A stretch of DNA of 24,612 bases from Caenimonas aquaedulcis (GCF_015831345.1 NZ_JADWYS010000002.1:1-24612), one strand, 5' to 3'. Shown: positions 15,960 through 24,611, numbered from the stretch's first letter. Made by a program: numbers and translations. Notes: generated by a model from the sequence alone, not told the origin.

Positions 15960-17390
15960 ATGTACGAAGACCTCAGCCTCTACATCGACGGCGAATTCAT
16001 CAAGGGTGGGGGGCGTCCCGCGCAGGACGTGTTCGACCCGGCGACGGGCAGCGTCATCGCACAGCTGCCGCACGCGACCAAGGAGGACCTGGACCGCGCA
16101 TTGGCCGCCGCCCAGAAGGCTTTCGAGAGCTGGCGCCTGGTCTCGGCCCTGGAGCGCGGCAACATCCTGCGCAAGGTCGCGCAACTCACGCGCGAGCGCG
16201 CCGAAGCCATCGCCCGCAACATCACCGCCGACATGGGCAAGCCGCTGAAGGAAGCCATCGCGGAGGTGAACCGTTGCGCGGAACACCTGGAGTGGCACGC
16301 CGAGGAGGCGCGGCGCATCTACGGGCGCGTCGTCGCGGCGCGCGTGCCGAACGTGCGCCAGATGGTGCTGAAGGAACCGGTGGGCGTGTGCGTGGCCTTC
16401 ACGCCCTGGAACTTCCCGTACAACCAGGCCGTGCGCAAGGTCGCCGCGGCGCTGGGCTCGGGCTGCACCCTGGTGCTCAAGGGGCCCGAAGATGCGCCGA
16501 GCGCCGTGATCGCGCTGGCGCGCCTGTTCCACGAAGCGGGCCTGCCCAAGGGCGTGCTCAACTGCGTGTGGGGCGTGCCGTCCGAAGTGTCGTCGCACCT
16601 CATCGCGTCGCCGATCGTGCGCAAGGTGAGCTTCACGGGCTCGGTGCCGGTGGGCCGCCTCATCGCGTCGATGGCGGGTTCTGGCTTGAAGCGCATGACG
16701 CTCGAGCTGGGCGGCCATTCCCCCGCGATCGTCTGCGAGGACGCGGACGTCGACGCCGCCGCCCGCGTGCTGTCGGCCGTCAAGTTCAACAACGCGGGGC
16801 AGGTGTGCGTCGCACCCAATCGCTTCTACATCCACGAGAAGGTGTACGACCGCTTCATGGCGTCCTTCCTCGAGCATGCGAAAAAGCTCAAGGTCGGCCC
16901 GGGCAGCGAGGCCACCACCACCATGGGACCGCTCGCGCATTCGCGGCGCGTGCCCGCCATGATGGAGATGGTGGAGGACGCCCGCGCGAAGGGCGCGCGC
17001 ATCGAGCTCGGCGGCGCGCGCATGGGGGACAACGGCTATTTCTTCGCGCCGACCGTCATGACCGAAGTGCCGGACGACGCGAGCATCATGCTCAACGAAC
17101 CCTTCGGCCCGGTGGCGCCGTGCGTGCGCTACACCGACCTCGACGAGGCGATCCGCCGCGCGAATGCGCTGCCCTACGGCTTGTCCTCCTACGCCTTCAC
17201 CACCACGACGAAGAACGCGCTCAAGCTGCAGAACGGCTTGCAGGCCGGTAACGTGAACATCAACCACTCGGGGCAGGCCGCGCCTGAAATTCCGCTGGGC
17301 GGTGTGAAGGACAGCGGCATCGGCAGCGAAGGCGGGCAGGAAACCTTCGACGGGTACCTGGCCACCAAGCTCGTCACGCAGCTGGACTGA
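15960..17390 (+). CDS. NAD(P)-dependent aldehyde dehydrogenase (succinate-semialdehyde type)
   Basis: The 476-residue product is a full-length aldehyde dehydrogenase. It has the cofactor-binding segment FTPWNFPYNQ, the catalytic base Glu249 (LELGGHSP) and the catalytic nucleophile Cys283 (NNAGQVCVAP), exactly 34 residues apart as is usual in the family. The C-terminal NINHSGQAAPEIPLGGVKDSG is of the succinate-semialdehyde or glycolaldehyde dehydrogenase type. It should oxidise an aldehyde, perhaps one released by the ThDP enzyme or HMGL-like enzyme two and three genes upstream, to the acid. The family does not fix the substrate. Confidence 0.93.
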   Translation: MYEDLSLYIDGEFIKGGGRPAQDVFDPATGSVIAQLPHATKEDLDRALAAAQKAFESWRLVSALERGNILRKVAQLTRERAEAIARNITADMGKPLKEAIAEVNRCAEHLEWHAEEARRIYGRVVAARVPNVRQMVLKEPVGVCVAFTPWNFPYNQAVRKVAAALGSGCTLVLKGPEDAPSAVIALARLFHEAGLPKGVLNCVWGVPSEVSSHLIASPIVRKVSFTGSVPVGRLIASMAGSGLKRMTLELGGHSPAIVCEDADVDAAARVLSAVKFNNAGQVCVAPNRFYIHEKVYDRFMASFLEHAKKLKVGPGSEATTTMGPLAHSRRVPAMMEMVEDARAKGARIELGGARMGDNGYFFAPTVMTEVPDDASIMLNEPFGPVAPCVRYTDLDEAIRRANALPYGLSSYAFTTTTKNALKLQNGLQAGNVNINHSGQAAPEIPLGGVKDSGIGSEGGQETFDGYLATKLVTQLD

Positions 17391-17402
17391 ACGGGGGCCG
17401 CG

Positions 17403-18734
17403 TTGGGACTGACGCAGGACCTCGGCCGTTTCGTCGCGCAGCTGCGCTACGCCGCGCTGCCCGAAGGCGCCATGCATTGGGTGGGCCTCGCCTTCGCGGA
17501 CACGGTCGGCACCATGATCGCGGGCCGCAACGAGCCCGTCACGCAGCGCCTGGTGAAGACCGTGCAGCCGGCGCCGGGCGAGAGCCGGTTGCTGTGGGGC
17601 GCGCAGCGCGTGCGCACGCTGGACGCGGCGCTGGTCAACGCGACTTCCGCCCACGCGCTCGACTACGACGACGCCGCGCAGAAATCGCACATCAGCACGA
17701 TGGTCGTACCCGCCATCCTTGCGCAGGCCGACGCGCTGGGCTCGAGCGGGCAGGCGATGGCCACGGCCTACGTCGCGGGCTATGAAGTGTTCGCGGAGCT
17801 GATCCGCCGCGAGCAGGACATCATGCACAACTTCAGCTGGCATCCGACCGGCGCCTACGGCGCGATCGCGTGCGCGGCGGCGGGTGCGGTGCTCCTGGGG
17901 CTCGACGAAACGCAATCGGCCAACGCGCTGGCCATCGCCGCGTCGCACGTGGGCGGCGTGATCGCGAATTTCGGCAGCGACACGAAGCCGCTGCACGCGG
18001 GGCGCGGCGCGCACGGTGGCTTGTTCGCGGCGGCGGCGGCGCAGCAAGGCTTCACGGGGTCGCTGGACGCGCTGGAGCATCCCAAGGGCCTGCTCACCGC
18101 GGTGTCGCCGAACCGGCGTGTCGACCTGGAGTCGCCCAGCGAAGCGGGCCGGGTCTGGAAGATCACCCGCGACGGCATCAATCTCAAGAAGTACCCGGCC
18201 TGCTTCTGCGGGCACCGTGCCATGGATGGCCTGCACGACCTCATCGTCGAACACGACTTGCGGCCCGGCGACGTGAGCGCTATCACCGTGCACATCAGCC
18301 CGCGCAACAAGGCCACGCTGCGCTACAGCCGTCCGCAGACGGGCCTCCAGGCGAAGTTCAGCATGGAGTTCGCGATGGCCGCGATGCTGCACGCGCGCCG
18401 GGTCGGCCTCGTCGAAGTGACTGACGAATTCGTGCAGCGCCCCGAGATCCAGCGCGACATGGCGATGGTGTGCGTGGAGACGCAAGACGTGGACGATCCG
18501 CGGCGTCCGGGCGAAGTGCCGTTCGAGATCATCGAGGTGCGCACGAAGGACGGCAGGATGCTGCGCAAGGACGTCGAGTACGCTCGCGGCAATGCGGTGA
18601 ATCCGCTCTTCGATGGCGAGCTGCTCGCGAAACTCGAAGGCTGCCTGGTTTACGGCGGCGTGGCCGATCCGGCGCGGCCGCTCTTCGACAGGCTGATTCG
18701 CATCGACCAGGCCGGCGGCACTGCGCAGCTGTAG
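17403..18734 (+). CDS. MmgE/PrpD family protein, TTG start
   Basis: The 443-residue product belongs to the MmgE/PrpD fold, which includes 2-methylcitrate dehydratase, cis-aconitate decarboxylase and itaconate-like isomerases. Signs are the N-terminal helices, NATSAHALDYDDAA, and the central HPTGAYGAIACAAAGAVLLG. A TTG at 17403 is preceded by GGGGG at 17393-17397 and gives the normal family N-terminus; the first internal ATG (17472) would remove conserved residues. It lies 12 nt after the aldehyde dehydrogenase and ends the operon. A dehydratase or isomerase role on a branched carboxylate is likely. The methylcitrate genes prpB and prpC are absent, so it is not the standard propionate pathway. 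Confidence 0.88.
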   Translation: MGLTQDLGRFVAQLRYAALPEGAMHWVGLAFADTVGTMIAGRNEPVTQRLVKTVQPAPGESRLLWGAQRVRTLDAALVNATSAHALDYDDAAQKSHISTMVVPAILAQADALGSSGQAMATAYVAGYEVFAELIRREQDIMHNFSWHPTGAYGAIACAAAGAVLLGLDETQSANALAIAASHVGGVIANFGSDTKPLHAGRGAHGGLFAAAAAQQGFTGSLDALEHPKGLLTAVSPNRRVDLESPSEAGRVWKITRDGINLKKYPACFCGHRAMDGLHDLIVEHDLRPGDVSAITVHISPRNKATLRYSRPQTGLQAKFSMEFAMAAMLHARRVGLVEVTDEFVQRPEIQRDMAMVCVETQDVDDPRRPGEVPFEIIEVRTKDGRMLRKDVEYARGNAVNPLFDGELLAKLEGCLVYGGVADPARPLFDRLIRIDQAGGTAQL

Positions 18735-18735
18735 C

Positions 18736-18754
18736 GGACTGCCTGAGCAGTTCC
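18736..18754. terminator. Possible bidirectional stem-loop between convergent genes
   Basis: GGACTGC (18736-18742) and GCAGTTCC (18747-18754) form a 7-bp stem with one bulged base around a CTGA loop, in the 19-nt gap between the convergent MmgE/PrpD and cupin genes. No U-run follows on either strand, so it is at best a weak terminator. Confidence 0.35.
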
Positions 18755-19212
18755 TACACCTCGTCCATCGCGCCGCGCAGATAGACGACGGCGCCGGTGT
18801 CTGTGGCGGCCAGTTCATGGGACGTGCCGCGCCTTCCCACGTGGTAGTCGCCGGCATGCAATTCGAGTTCGCCGATGCGGATGGTGCCCTGCAGCACCAC
18901 GCACTCTTCGTCCATGCCGTGCACGTGCGCGGGCACTGTCGTGCCAGGCGCGACGCGCAGCATGACCGAGCGCGCGCCCTGGGAATCCCACAGGACCTTG
19001 CGCTCCAGCCCCGGGCACACCTTCTGCCAGCCCTCGCGGTCCGATGCGCGCACGGTCCGGTAAAGGGGCGCCCGATCCTGCGCGATGGTGCGCATGATGG
19101 TTGCCTTGGCCCGCGCCAGCAGCAATTCGTCGCCGGCTTGCACGGGGACCAAGCGGGCGTCGAGTTCCTCCAGCAGGTCCACGTCGATCTCGGGGATGAG
19201 GTTTCGGTTCAT
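18754..19212 (-). CDS. Cupin protein, candidate ChrR-like anti-sigma factor
   Basis: The 152-residue product has an N-terminal helical part (about 8-45) and a C-terminal cupin barrel (about 80-147) with candidate metal ligands His96, His98, Glu102 or Glu103 and His132. This resembles the cupin half of ChrR, the anti-sigma factor that holds ECF sigma factors and releases them on singlet oxygen or peroxide stress. The zinc-binding His-Cys motif of the ChrR N-terminal domain is not seen; the only cysteines are Cys66 and Cys104. Its ATG overlaps the stop of the ECF sigma gene by 4 nt, the usual sigma/anti-sigma arrangement. Binding to the sigma factor is inferred from this position alone. Confidence 0.8.
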   Translation of the reverse strand: MNRNLIPEIDVDLLEELDARLVPVQAGDELLLARAKATIMRTIAQDRAPLYRTVRASDREGWQKVCPGLERKVLWDSQGARSVMLRVAPGTTVPAHVHGMDEECVVLQGTIRIGELELHAGDYHVGRRGTSHELAATDTGAVVYLRGAMDEV

Positions 19213-19928
19213 GCGCGCGCCTCCTGCGCCGGTGCCAGGGAAATGGCCGCCACCACCGCTGCAACGCTGCAGGGCGGGATGGTCGCATCCTCGCTGGCGG
19301 CGGGCACCGTCTTCGCGGCGGGGCCACTCTCGCGCGCGGGTGGCGCGAAGAAGCACTTGCGAAGCTTCTGCTGCGCCCGATAAACAAGCGACTTCACCGT
19401 GCCCAGCGGCATGCCGGTGAGCAGCGCGATCTCCGATTGGGAGCATTCGTGGAAATAGGCGAGCCCCATCACACGGCGCTCCAGCTCGTCCAGCGTGCCG
19501 AGCGAGGCGCGGACCAGCTTCGCATCCTGCGCGCGGCTCAGCAGTTGCTCGGGACCTTCGTCGGTGGAAGTCTCCGGGGCGGGGCTGTCGCCTGCATCGA
19601 CACCTGTCCTGCTCTTTTCGTGCCGCAGGTGATCGAGCGCACGGCTGCGCGCGATCATCGCCATCCAGGACGCCGGCGAGGAGCGGCCCTCGTCATAGGC
19701 TGCGAGCGTCTTCCAGATCTGGATGTACACCTCGGCCAGCACGTCCTCGGCCTGCCCGTCGTCCACGATGCGACGGATTCGCCCCAGCATCCAGCGGGCG
19801 GTGGAGCTGTAGAGCTCCTCGAAGGCGCCGGTGTCGCCCGCGCGGCTTCTAACGATCAAATGTCCCAGTTCCCGGTTGTAGATGTCCCAGGTGTCTGACT
19901 GGGGGCAGGGCGTCTCGGCTGTTGGCAT
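19209..19928 (-). CDS. ECF-type RNA polymerase sigma factor with C-terminal tail
   Basis: The 239-residue product has sigma region 2 (about 32-103, with DVLAEVYIQIWKTLAAYDE and the DHLRHEK end) and sigma region 4 (about 135-192, with the helix-turn-helix CSQSEIALLTGMPLGTVKSLVYRA). It should direct RNA polymerase to a stress regulon. After region 4 there is an extra tail of about 47 residues rich in Ala and Pro, with a hydrophobic run (SVAAVVAAISLAP), which typical ECF factors lack. The cupin anti-sigma candidate is translationally coupled to it. No convincing self-recognised promoter could be assigned in the 177-nt gap before it (19929-20105), and its ribosome binding site is weak. Confidence 0.9.
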   Translation of the reverse strand: MPTAETPCPQSDTWDIYNRELGHLIVRSRAGDTGAFEELYSSTARWMLGRIRRIVDDGQAEDVLAEVYIQIWKTLAAYDEGRSSPASWMAMIARSRALDHLRHEKSRTGVDAGDSPAPETSTDEGPEQLLSRAQDAKLVRASLGTLDELERRVMGLAYFHECSQSEIALLTGMPLGTVKSLVYRAQQKLRKCFFAPPARESGPAAKTVPAASEDATIPPCSVAAVVAAISLAPAQEARA

Positions 19929-20105
19929 GGTGGTGGACGCTGACGCCCCGAAGTGTGGGGTTCATCTAATCAATACCGAGCCACGCGCCATGTAGGAATC
20001 CGTCACAAATGAGCCGGGGTCGCCGCTGACTTTGGCGCCTTTCTCCTACGCAACCGGTACGCGCGCAGCGGCGTACGTCCCTTCCCGGTCGACTATCGGC
20101 GCGTT

Positions 20106-21839
20106 TCAGCCCCGGCGCCGGGCCTGCGCGACGAGCCCCATGAGGACGTGCAGGTCCACCGGCTTCACGAAGTGGCGGTCGAAGCCGGCCGCCGCGGACT
20201 TGCGCAGGTCGTCTTCCTGCCCCCAGCCGCTCAGGGCGACGAGCAGCACGTCCTTGCCGCCGTCCAGCTCGCGGATGCGCCGCGCGGCCTCGTGCCCGCT
20301 GATGTGCGGCAGCCCGATGTCCAGCAGCGCGACGTCGGGCTGGAAGGCCTTCGCGGCGCTCACCGCCTCCAGGCCGTCGTGCACGGTGTGCGTCTCGTAG
20401 CCGAGCATGTCCAGCACCTGCGCCATGCTGAGCGCGCTGTCGATGTTGTCGTCCACCACCAGCACGCGCACGCCGCGCTCGTCGCCCGGCTCCAGCCGGT
20501 GCGCCGCGATTCGCACCGCGGCCGCGCTGTCCGCCTCGGCCAGCGGCAGCCGCACGGAGAACTCACTGCCCCGGCCCGCGCCGTCGCTGCGCGCTTCGAC
20601 TTCCCCGCCATGCATGGTCACCAGCTGCTTGACGAGTGCGAGCCCGATGCCGAGGCCGCCCTGCGCGCGCTCCGAGTGCCGGTCGACCTGCGCGAACATG
20701 TCGAACACGCGCGGCAGCATCGACGGCGGGATGCCCACGCCCGAATCCTTCACGGTCACCACCGCCATGCCGCCTTGCCGCTGCGCGGACACTTCGATCC
20801 GGCCGCCGTCGGGCGTGTACTTGGCGGCGTTGTTCAGGAGGTTGGCGACGATCTGGCACAGCCGCGTGACGTCCGCCTGCACCATCACCGATTGCGGCAG
20901 CGGCAGGCGCACCGACAGCTCGTGCTTGCCGGCTTCGATCCAGGGACGGCTCGTTTCCACCGCGACCTGCACCGCGCTCGCGACGTCCGCGAGTTCGAGG
21001 CGCAGTTCGACCTTGCCCTGGCTGATGCGGCTCACGTCCAGCAGGTCGTCCACCAGGTGCACCATCTGGCCGAGCTGGCGCTCGATGATGTTGCGCGCGT
21101 CCTGCTGCACTTCGGGTTTGTCGGAGAGGCGCATGATCTGCAGCGCGTTGCGGATCGGCGCGAGCGGGTTGCGCAGCTCGTGCGCGAGCGTCGCGAGGAA
21201 CTCGTCCTTTTTCTGGTCCGCCTCGACCAATGCGTCCATCGTCACGTGGAGCTGGGCCGTCGCCTCGGCCAGCGATCGTTCTGCGGCGATGCGTTCGCTG
21301 ATGTCGCGGATCACGTAGAGGCGCCCGCCCTCCTGTCCCGCGGAGTCGCGCAGCATCGACACCGTCGCCTCGACCTGCGTGTCCCCGCCGTCGCGGGCGC
21401 GGTGCACCATGTTGCCGCGATACACGCCGGTCTTGCGCAGCTGGTTGTGGGCCGACTGGCGGGAGATGTCCCCGTCCGGCCAGATCTCCTCGAAGATGTC
21501 CGCCTTCGGGCGCCCGAGGGTATCCGAGGCGCTGCGGGCGTACTGGCGCTCCGCCGCTTCGTTCATGAACACGAGGTGGTCGTTCGCGTCGAACGCGAGC
21601 ACGGCGTCTTCCATCTGCGCGAGCACGTCCTGGCGCAGCTTGTTGGTCGCGGCGCTGGACGAGTCGAGCGTGTAGATGTCGCTGCCCACCACCAGCGCAT
21701 CGACGTCGCCCTGTCGGATCGCGGCGAGCGTGTCCTCGGCCTCGGCGAGGCGGATGCGCAGTTCTTCGTGCTCCCGGCGCAGCTCGTCCGGCAAAGGCTG
21801 CGGCGAGCCCTGCGGCAGGGCGGCGTCGTTCGAGCTCAT
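20106..21839 (-). CDS. Hybrid histidine kinase (PAS-HisKA-HATPase-REC) of the kai operon
   Basis: The 577-residue cytoplasmic kinase has an N-terminal coiled coil (about 18-45), a PAS domain (about 70-185), HisKA with the phosphorylated His220 (LAHELRNPL), an HATPase domain (N box near 333-337, DSGVGIP 365-371, GGLGIGL 394-400) and a C-terminal receiver with Asp463/Asp464, phospho-acceptor Asp507 and Lys559. There are no membrane segments. I start it at 21839, where AGGAG lies 5 nt upstream and the ATG is 1 nt past the kaiB stop. It is the last gene of kaiC-kaiB-kaiB-kinase. It may read the KaiC state in place of SasA, although it lacks SasA's KaiB-like domain. Confidence 0.93.
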   Translation of the reverse strand: MSSNDAALPQGSPQPLPDELRREHEELRIRLAEAEDTLAAIRQGDVDALVVGSDIYTLDSSSAATNKLRQDVLAQMEDAVLAFDANDHLVFMNEAAERQYARSASDTLGRPKADIFEEIWPDGDISRQSAHNQLRKTGVYRGNMVHRARDGGDTQVEATVSMLRDSAGQEGGRLYVIRDISERIAAERSLAEATAQLHVTMDALVEADQKKDEFLATLAHELRNPLAPIRNALQIMRLSDKPEVQQDARNIIERQLGQMVHLVDDLLDVSRISQGKVELRLELADVASAVQVAVETSRPWIEAGKHELSVRLPLPQSVMVQADVTRLCQIVANLLNNAAKYTPDGGRIEVSAQRQGGMAVVTVKDSGVGIPPSMLPRVFDMFAQVDRHSERAQGGLGIGLALVKQLVTMHGGEVEARSDGAGRGSEFSVRLPLAEADSAAAVRIAAHRLEPGDERGVRVLVVDDNIDSALSMAQVLDMLGYETHTVHDGLEAVSAAKAFQPDVALLDIGLPHISGHEAARRIRELDGGKDVLLVALSGWGQEDDLRKSAAAGFDRHFVKPVDLHVLMGLVAQARRRG

Positions 21840-21840
21840 T

Positions 21841-22170
21841 TCAGCTCCTGCCCGCCGGCCGGATGTTGAGCCCGTCCAGCAGGCGCTGGGCATTGGACAT
21901 GTCGCCGATGAAACGGCGCGCGGGCAGCGGCCACACGCGCAGCAGCGTGGGCGCCGCGATGATCTCGTCGAGCGACGCCTGCTCGACGTTCTCCGAGATG
22001 CTGAGGATCTGCAGCTCGTAGCGGCCGGCGAGGTGGGCTTCGCAGAAGGCCCGGGTGTTCACCACCGCGCGCGCCGACATGGGCGCCGCGGCGCTGACGT
22101 ACAGCCGCAGCAGGCATTCGCACGCAGGAGACTTCGGCTGCGTCGCGGCGTGTGCGGGCTTGCGCGTCAT
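21841..22170 (-). CDS. kaiB: Divergent KaiB-like protein (second copy)
   Basis: The 109-residue thioredoxin-fold protein aligns with KaiB along its length: [17 protein letters not shown] near the N-terminus, the APTLLRVWP turn with the cis-proline, and RRFIGDMSN near the end. It differs from classical KaiB at several otherwise constant places: LYVAG becomes LYVSA and the ILA-PTL stretch becomes IIAAPTL. It also has an extra Cys-rich N-terminus (ACEC). It overlaps the first kaiB by 4 nt and ends 1 nt before the kinase gene. The position next to the kinase suggests it may link KaiC to the kinase, but this is not shown. Confidence 0.88.
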   Translation of the reverse strand: MTRKPAHAATQPKSPACECLLRLYVSAAAPMSARAVVNTRAFCEAHLAGRYELQILSISENVEQASLDEIIAAPTLLRVWPLPARRFIGDMSNAQRLLDGLNIRPAGRS

Positions 22171-22499
22171 CCGGCGCGCACCAGGGGTTGGACGTCCAGG
22201 CCCACCAGCACCCGGTCCTCGTTGGACAGGTCGCCGATGATCTTGCGGATCGGCTCGGGGAATTTGCGCACGAGCGTGGGAACGGCCAGGATCTGGTCGC
22301 CCGCGGCGAGCTTGGGATTGACCAGCAGGTCGACCACCTCGATGCTGTAGCGGCCGGCCAGGTGCGTCTCGCAGACCTGCTTGAGGTTCTCCAGCGCGGC
22401 GGTGGACTTGGCGGTCATGCCGGCCACGTACAGGCGCAGTTGCCACTCGGCCACCTTGGGCGACGCGGCCTTGCGCGGGGTTTTGGCGGCGGGGCTCAT
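22167..22499 (-). CDS. kaiB: KaiB, canonical copy
   Basis: The 110-residue product closely follows cyanobacterial KaiB from residue 19 on: [47 protein letters not shown] and [19 protein letters not shown]. KaiB binds the CI ring of KaiC after a fold switch and changes its ATPase and phosphorylation cycle. An 18-residue basic N-terminal tail is added. Its start codon overlaps the kaiC stop by 4 nt and its stop overlaps the second kaiB, so all three are coupled in translation. It is probably the functional KaiC partner. Confidence 0.94.
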   Translation of the reverse strand: MSPAAKTPRKAASPKVAEWQLRLYVAGMTAKSTAALENLKQVCETHLAGRYSIEVVDLLVNPKLAAGDQILAVPTLVRKFPEPIRKIIGDLSNEDRVLVGLDVQPLVRAG

Positions 22500-24277
22500 C
22501 GTGCGCCTTTCCCGGCCGTGCGGCGCGCGGGCTTGGTGCCGGGGGTGCGTGCCGGGACCGGCGGCGAAACACCGCGAGACCTCGCGATCTCCCGCGACCG
22601 GGTGGCGATGCCCTCGGCTTCGAACCGCTCGCGCGCGATCATCGAGCGGACGTCGCCCGCGCGTTCCTCCGCCTCCGCATTGAGCGCGGCGATCTGCGCG
22701 TCCAGCGCCTTGCGCCGGTTGGCCAGGTCGCGCAGGCGCCGCTCGTGGTCCTGGGTGCGCAGGCTGGTGGCGGCCGCCTCCTGCGCTTCCTGCGCCAGGC
22801 GCGCCGTGCCGGTCAGCACGCGTTCCCCGGAGAGGTACACATCCACGAGGTCCACCCCGTGGTCGTTGAAGACGAATTCGCGCACCTGGTTCGAGTGCGG
22901 CATGCCGCGCGACTTGAGCACCTGCAGCGTGCGCGTGCGCTCGCCGTTGTACGCGAGGTTCGTGAGGAGCAACCAGCTGTCCATGAGCGACGAGACGCCG
23001 ACCTCGGACGCCGCGACCACTGCCGCCGTGTCCACCGTCAGGCTGGTGAAGAGCGCCGTGATTCCCTCCTGCTTGAGGAAGTCGATGAGGCGCATCAACG
23101 TGAGCTTGAGCCCCATGTCGTTGTCCTGGGTGCTCAGGTTGCTGATGGGGTCCACCACCACGACCGCGGGCTTGAACTTGCGCACCATGTCGTACATGAG
23201 CACCAGGTGCTGCTCCAGGCCGTGCAGCGTCGGGCGCGACGCGTGGATCTGCAGCAGGCCCTTGTCGATCCACGGCTTCAGGTCCAGCCCGATCGAGCGC
23301 ATGTTGCGGATGAGCTGGCTCTCCGATTCTTCGTACGCGAAGAGCAGCGCCCGCTCCCCGCGCGCGCAGCAGGCCTGCACGAAGCTCGCCGCCACGCTGC
23401 TCTTGCCGGTGCCCGGCGCGCCGGAGACGAGCACGCTGCTGCCGCTATAGACACCTTGGCCGCCGAACATCTCGTCGAGCCCGCGGATGCCCGTGGAGAT
23501 GCGGCGGTTGGAAACGTTGTGGTCCAGCCGCAGCGAGGTGATGGGCAGCACGGACACGCCGCCCGTTCCGATGAGGAAGGGATATTCGTTGCTGCCGTGC
23601 GAGGAGCCCCGGTACTTCACGATGCGCAGGCGCCGCGTGGACACCTGGTCCACGATGCGGTTGTCCAGCAGGATCACGCAGTCGGCGACGTACTCTTCCA
23701 GGCCGTAGCGGGTGAGGGTCTTGTCGCCGCTTTCGGCGGTGATCACGGCCGTCACGCCCTTGTCCTTGAGCCAGTGGAAGAGGCGGCGCAGTTCGGCGCG
23801 CAGGATCGCGTGATTGGGCAGGCCCGCGAAGAGCGCTTCGATCGTGTCGAGCACCACGCGCTTCGCGCCGATCGAGTCGATCGCGTAGCCGAGGCGGATG
23901 AACAGGCCCTCGAGGTCGTATTCGCCGGTCTCCTGGATTTCGCTGCGCTCCACGCGCACGTAGTCGAGCGCGACCTTCTTCTGCTTCGCGAGCTTGTCCA
24001 GGTCGAAGCCGAGCGAATGCATGTTGTCGACGAGCTCCTTCGTGCTCTCCTCGAACATCATGAAGACGCCGGGTTCGTCGAATTCCATCGCGCCGCGCAC
24101 GAGGAATTCGGCGGCCAGCATGGTCTTGCCGCAACCCGCGGCTCCGCAGACCAGGGTCGGGCGGCCGCGCGGCAAACCGCCCAGCGTGATTTCGTCCAGG
24201 CCGGAGATGCCTGTCGGGGCCTTCGGCAGCCCCTGGTCGGGCGGCGCTGCAGAGGTCCTTTTGCGGGAGGTTGCCAT
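22496..24277 (-). CDS. kaiC: KaiC-family double-ATPase clock protein with coiled-coil tail
   Basis: The 593-residue product has two RecA-like domains. CI carries Walker A GAAGCGKT (45-52) and the Glu76-Glu77 catalytic pair; CII carries Walker A GAPGTGKS (286-293) and Glu316-Glu317. The phosphorylation region of CII aligns Ser429 and Ser430 with Ser431 and Thr432 of the cyanobacterial protein, so autophosphorylation is possible. Instead of the short KaiA-binding tail there is an extension of about 95 residues, predicted coiled coil at about 497-565 and a basic end. KaiC proteins of Rhodobacter with such a tail form double hexamers and act with KaiB without KaiA. It is the first gene of the kai operon. 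No Shine-Dalgarno sequence precedes the ATG. Confidence 0.95.
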   Translation of the reverse strand: MATSRKRTSAAPPDQGLPKAPTGISGLDEITLGGLPRGRPTLVCGAAGCGKTMLAAEFLVRGAMEFDEPGVFMMFEESTKELVDNMHSLGFDLDKLAKQKKVALDYVRVERSEIQETGEYDLEGLFIRLGYAIDSIGAKRVVLDTIEALFAGLPNHAILRAELRRLFHWLKDKGVTAVITAESGDKTLTRYGLEEYVADCVILLDNRIVDQVSTRRLRIVKYRGSSHGSNEYPFLIGTGGVSVLPITSLRLDHNVSNRRISTGIRGLDEMFGGQGVYSGSSVLVSGAPGTGKSSVAASFVQACCARGERALLFAYEESESQLIRNMRSIGLDLKPWIDKGLLQIHASRPTLHGLEQHLVLMYDMVRKFKPAVVVVDPISNLSTQDNDMGLKLTLMRLIDFLKQEGITALFTSLTVDTAAVVAASEVGVSSLMDSWLLLTNLAYNGERTRTLQVLKSRGMPHSNQVREFVFNDHGVDLVDVYLSGERVLTGTARLAQEAQEAAATSLRTQDHERRLRDLANRRKALDAQIAALNAEAEERAGDVRSMIARERFEAEGIATRSREIARSRGVSPPVPARTPGTKPARRTAGKGAR

Positions 24278-24494
24278 GGGGTGGATGGAGTTTGTTTTTG
24301 ACGAATGGACTTTATTGCTGGGCCCTTTTTATCGACGGGGGCCACGGCCTTATGGCTGTGTCAGACTGGCCCGACAGGAGTCGTAGGTGGCGGGGCCACA
24401 GCCAGCATTGTCGCTGCGTAACCATGGATGAGCTTGGGTGTTTGGCACCTCTCCCTCTGGGGTAGGGTTGGGGTGGGGCTGACGGTGGTGGCTC
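24278..24494 (-). other. Leader region of the kai operon, no gene
   Basis: No credible gene lies between kaiC and the right end. The region should hold the kai promoter, but no good -35/-10 pair is evident. A hairpin (CACGGCC with GGCTGTG, loop TTAT) lies near 24343-24360. At 24446-24481 there is a C/G-tract of the type CCCCAACCC-TACCCC-GGGAGAGG on the minus strand, which resembles short intergenic repeats common in Proteobacteria. Confidence 0.5.
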
Positions 24495-24611
24495 GCGCTG
24501 GTCGCGTCAGGCGGTAGGCGGCAGGGGCTCATACTGCGGCGGTTTTTGCTTCGCAAAAACTACGCTGCTTTCGCTGCTCCGGCGGCGGCACCGCAAAAAC
24601 TCGCTTCGCTG
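24495..24611 (-). repeat. Terminal inverted repeat, right copy
   Basis: This is the inverted partner of 1-117, identical at 113 of 117 positions. The inner hairpin is kept (GTTTTTGC, loop GAA, GCAAAAAC on the minus strand). The loop base change relative to the left copy leaves the stem intact, while flanking sequence inside the repeats diverges at once. Confidence 0.85.

Noticed and set aside
14880..18857. Very long minus-strand open frame opposite the ThDP, DinB, ALDH and MmgE genes
   Set aside because: It is an antisense shadow of GC-rich coding DNA; it has no domain-like sequence and is rich in Arg, Ala and His.
20057..20076. Hairpin GTACGC/GCGTAC after the kinase gene as terminator
   Set aside because: Only a 6-bp stem with an 8-nt loop and no U-run on the minus strand.
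22745..24301. Long plus-strand open frame opposite kaiC
   Set aside because: Shadow of kaiC; composition is typical of antisense frames.
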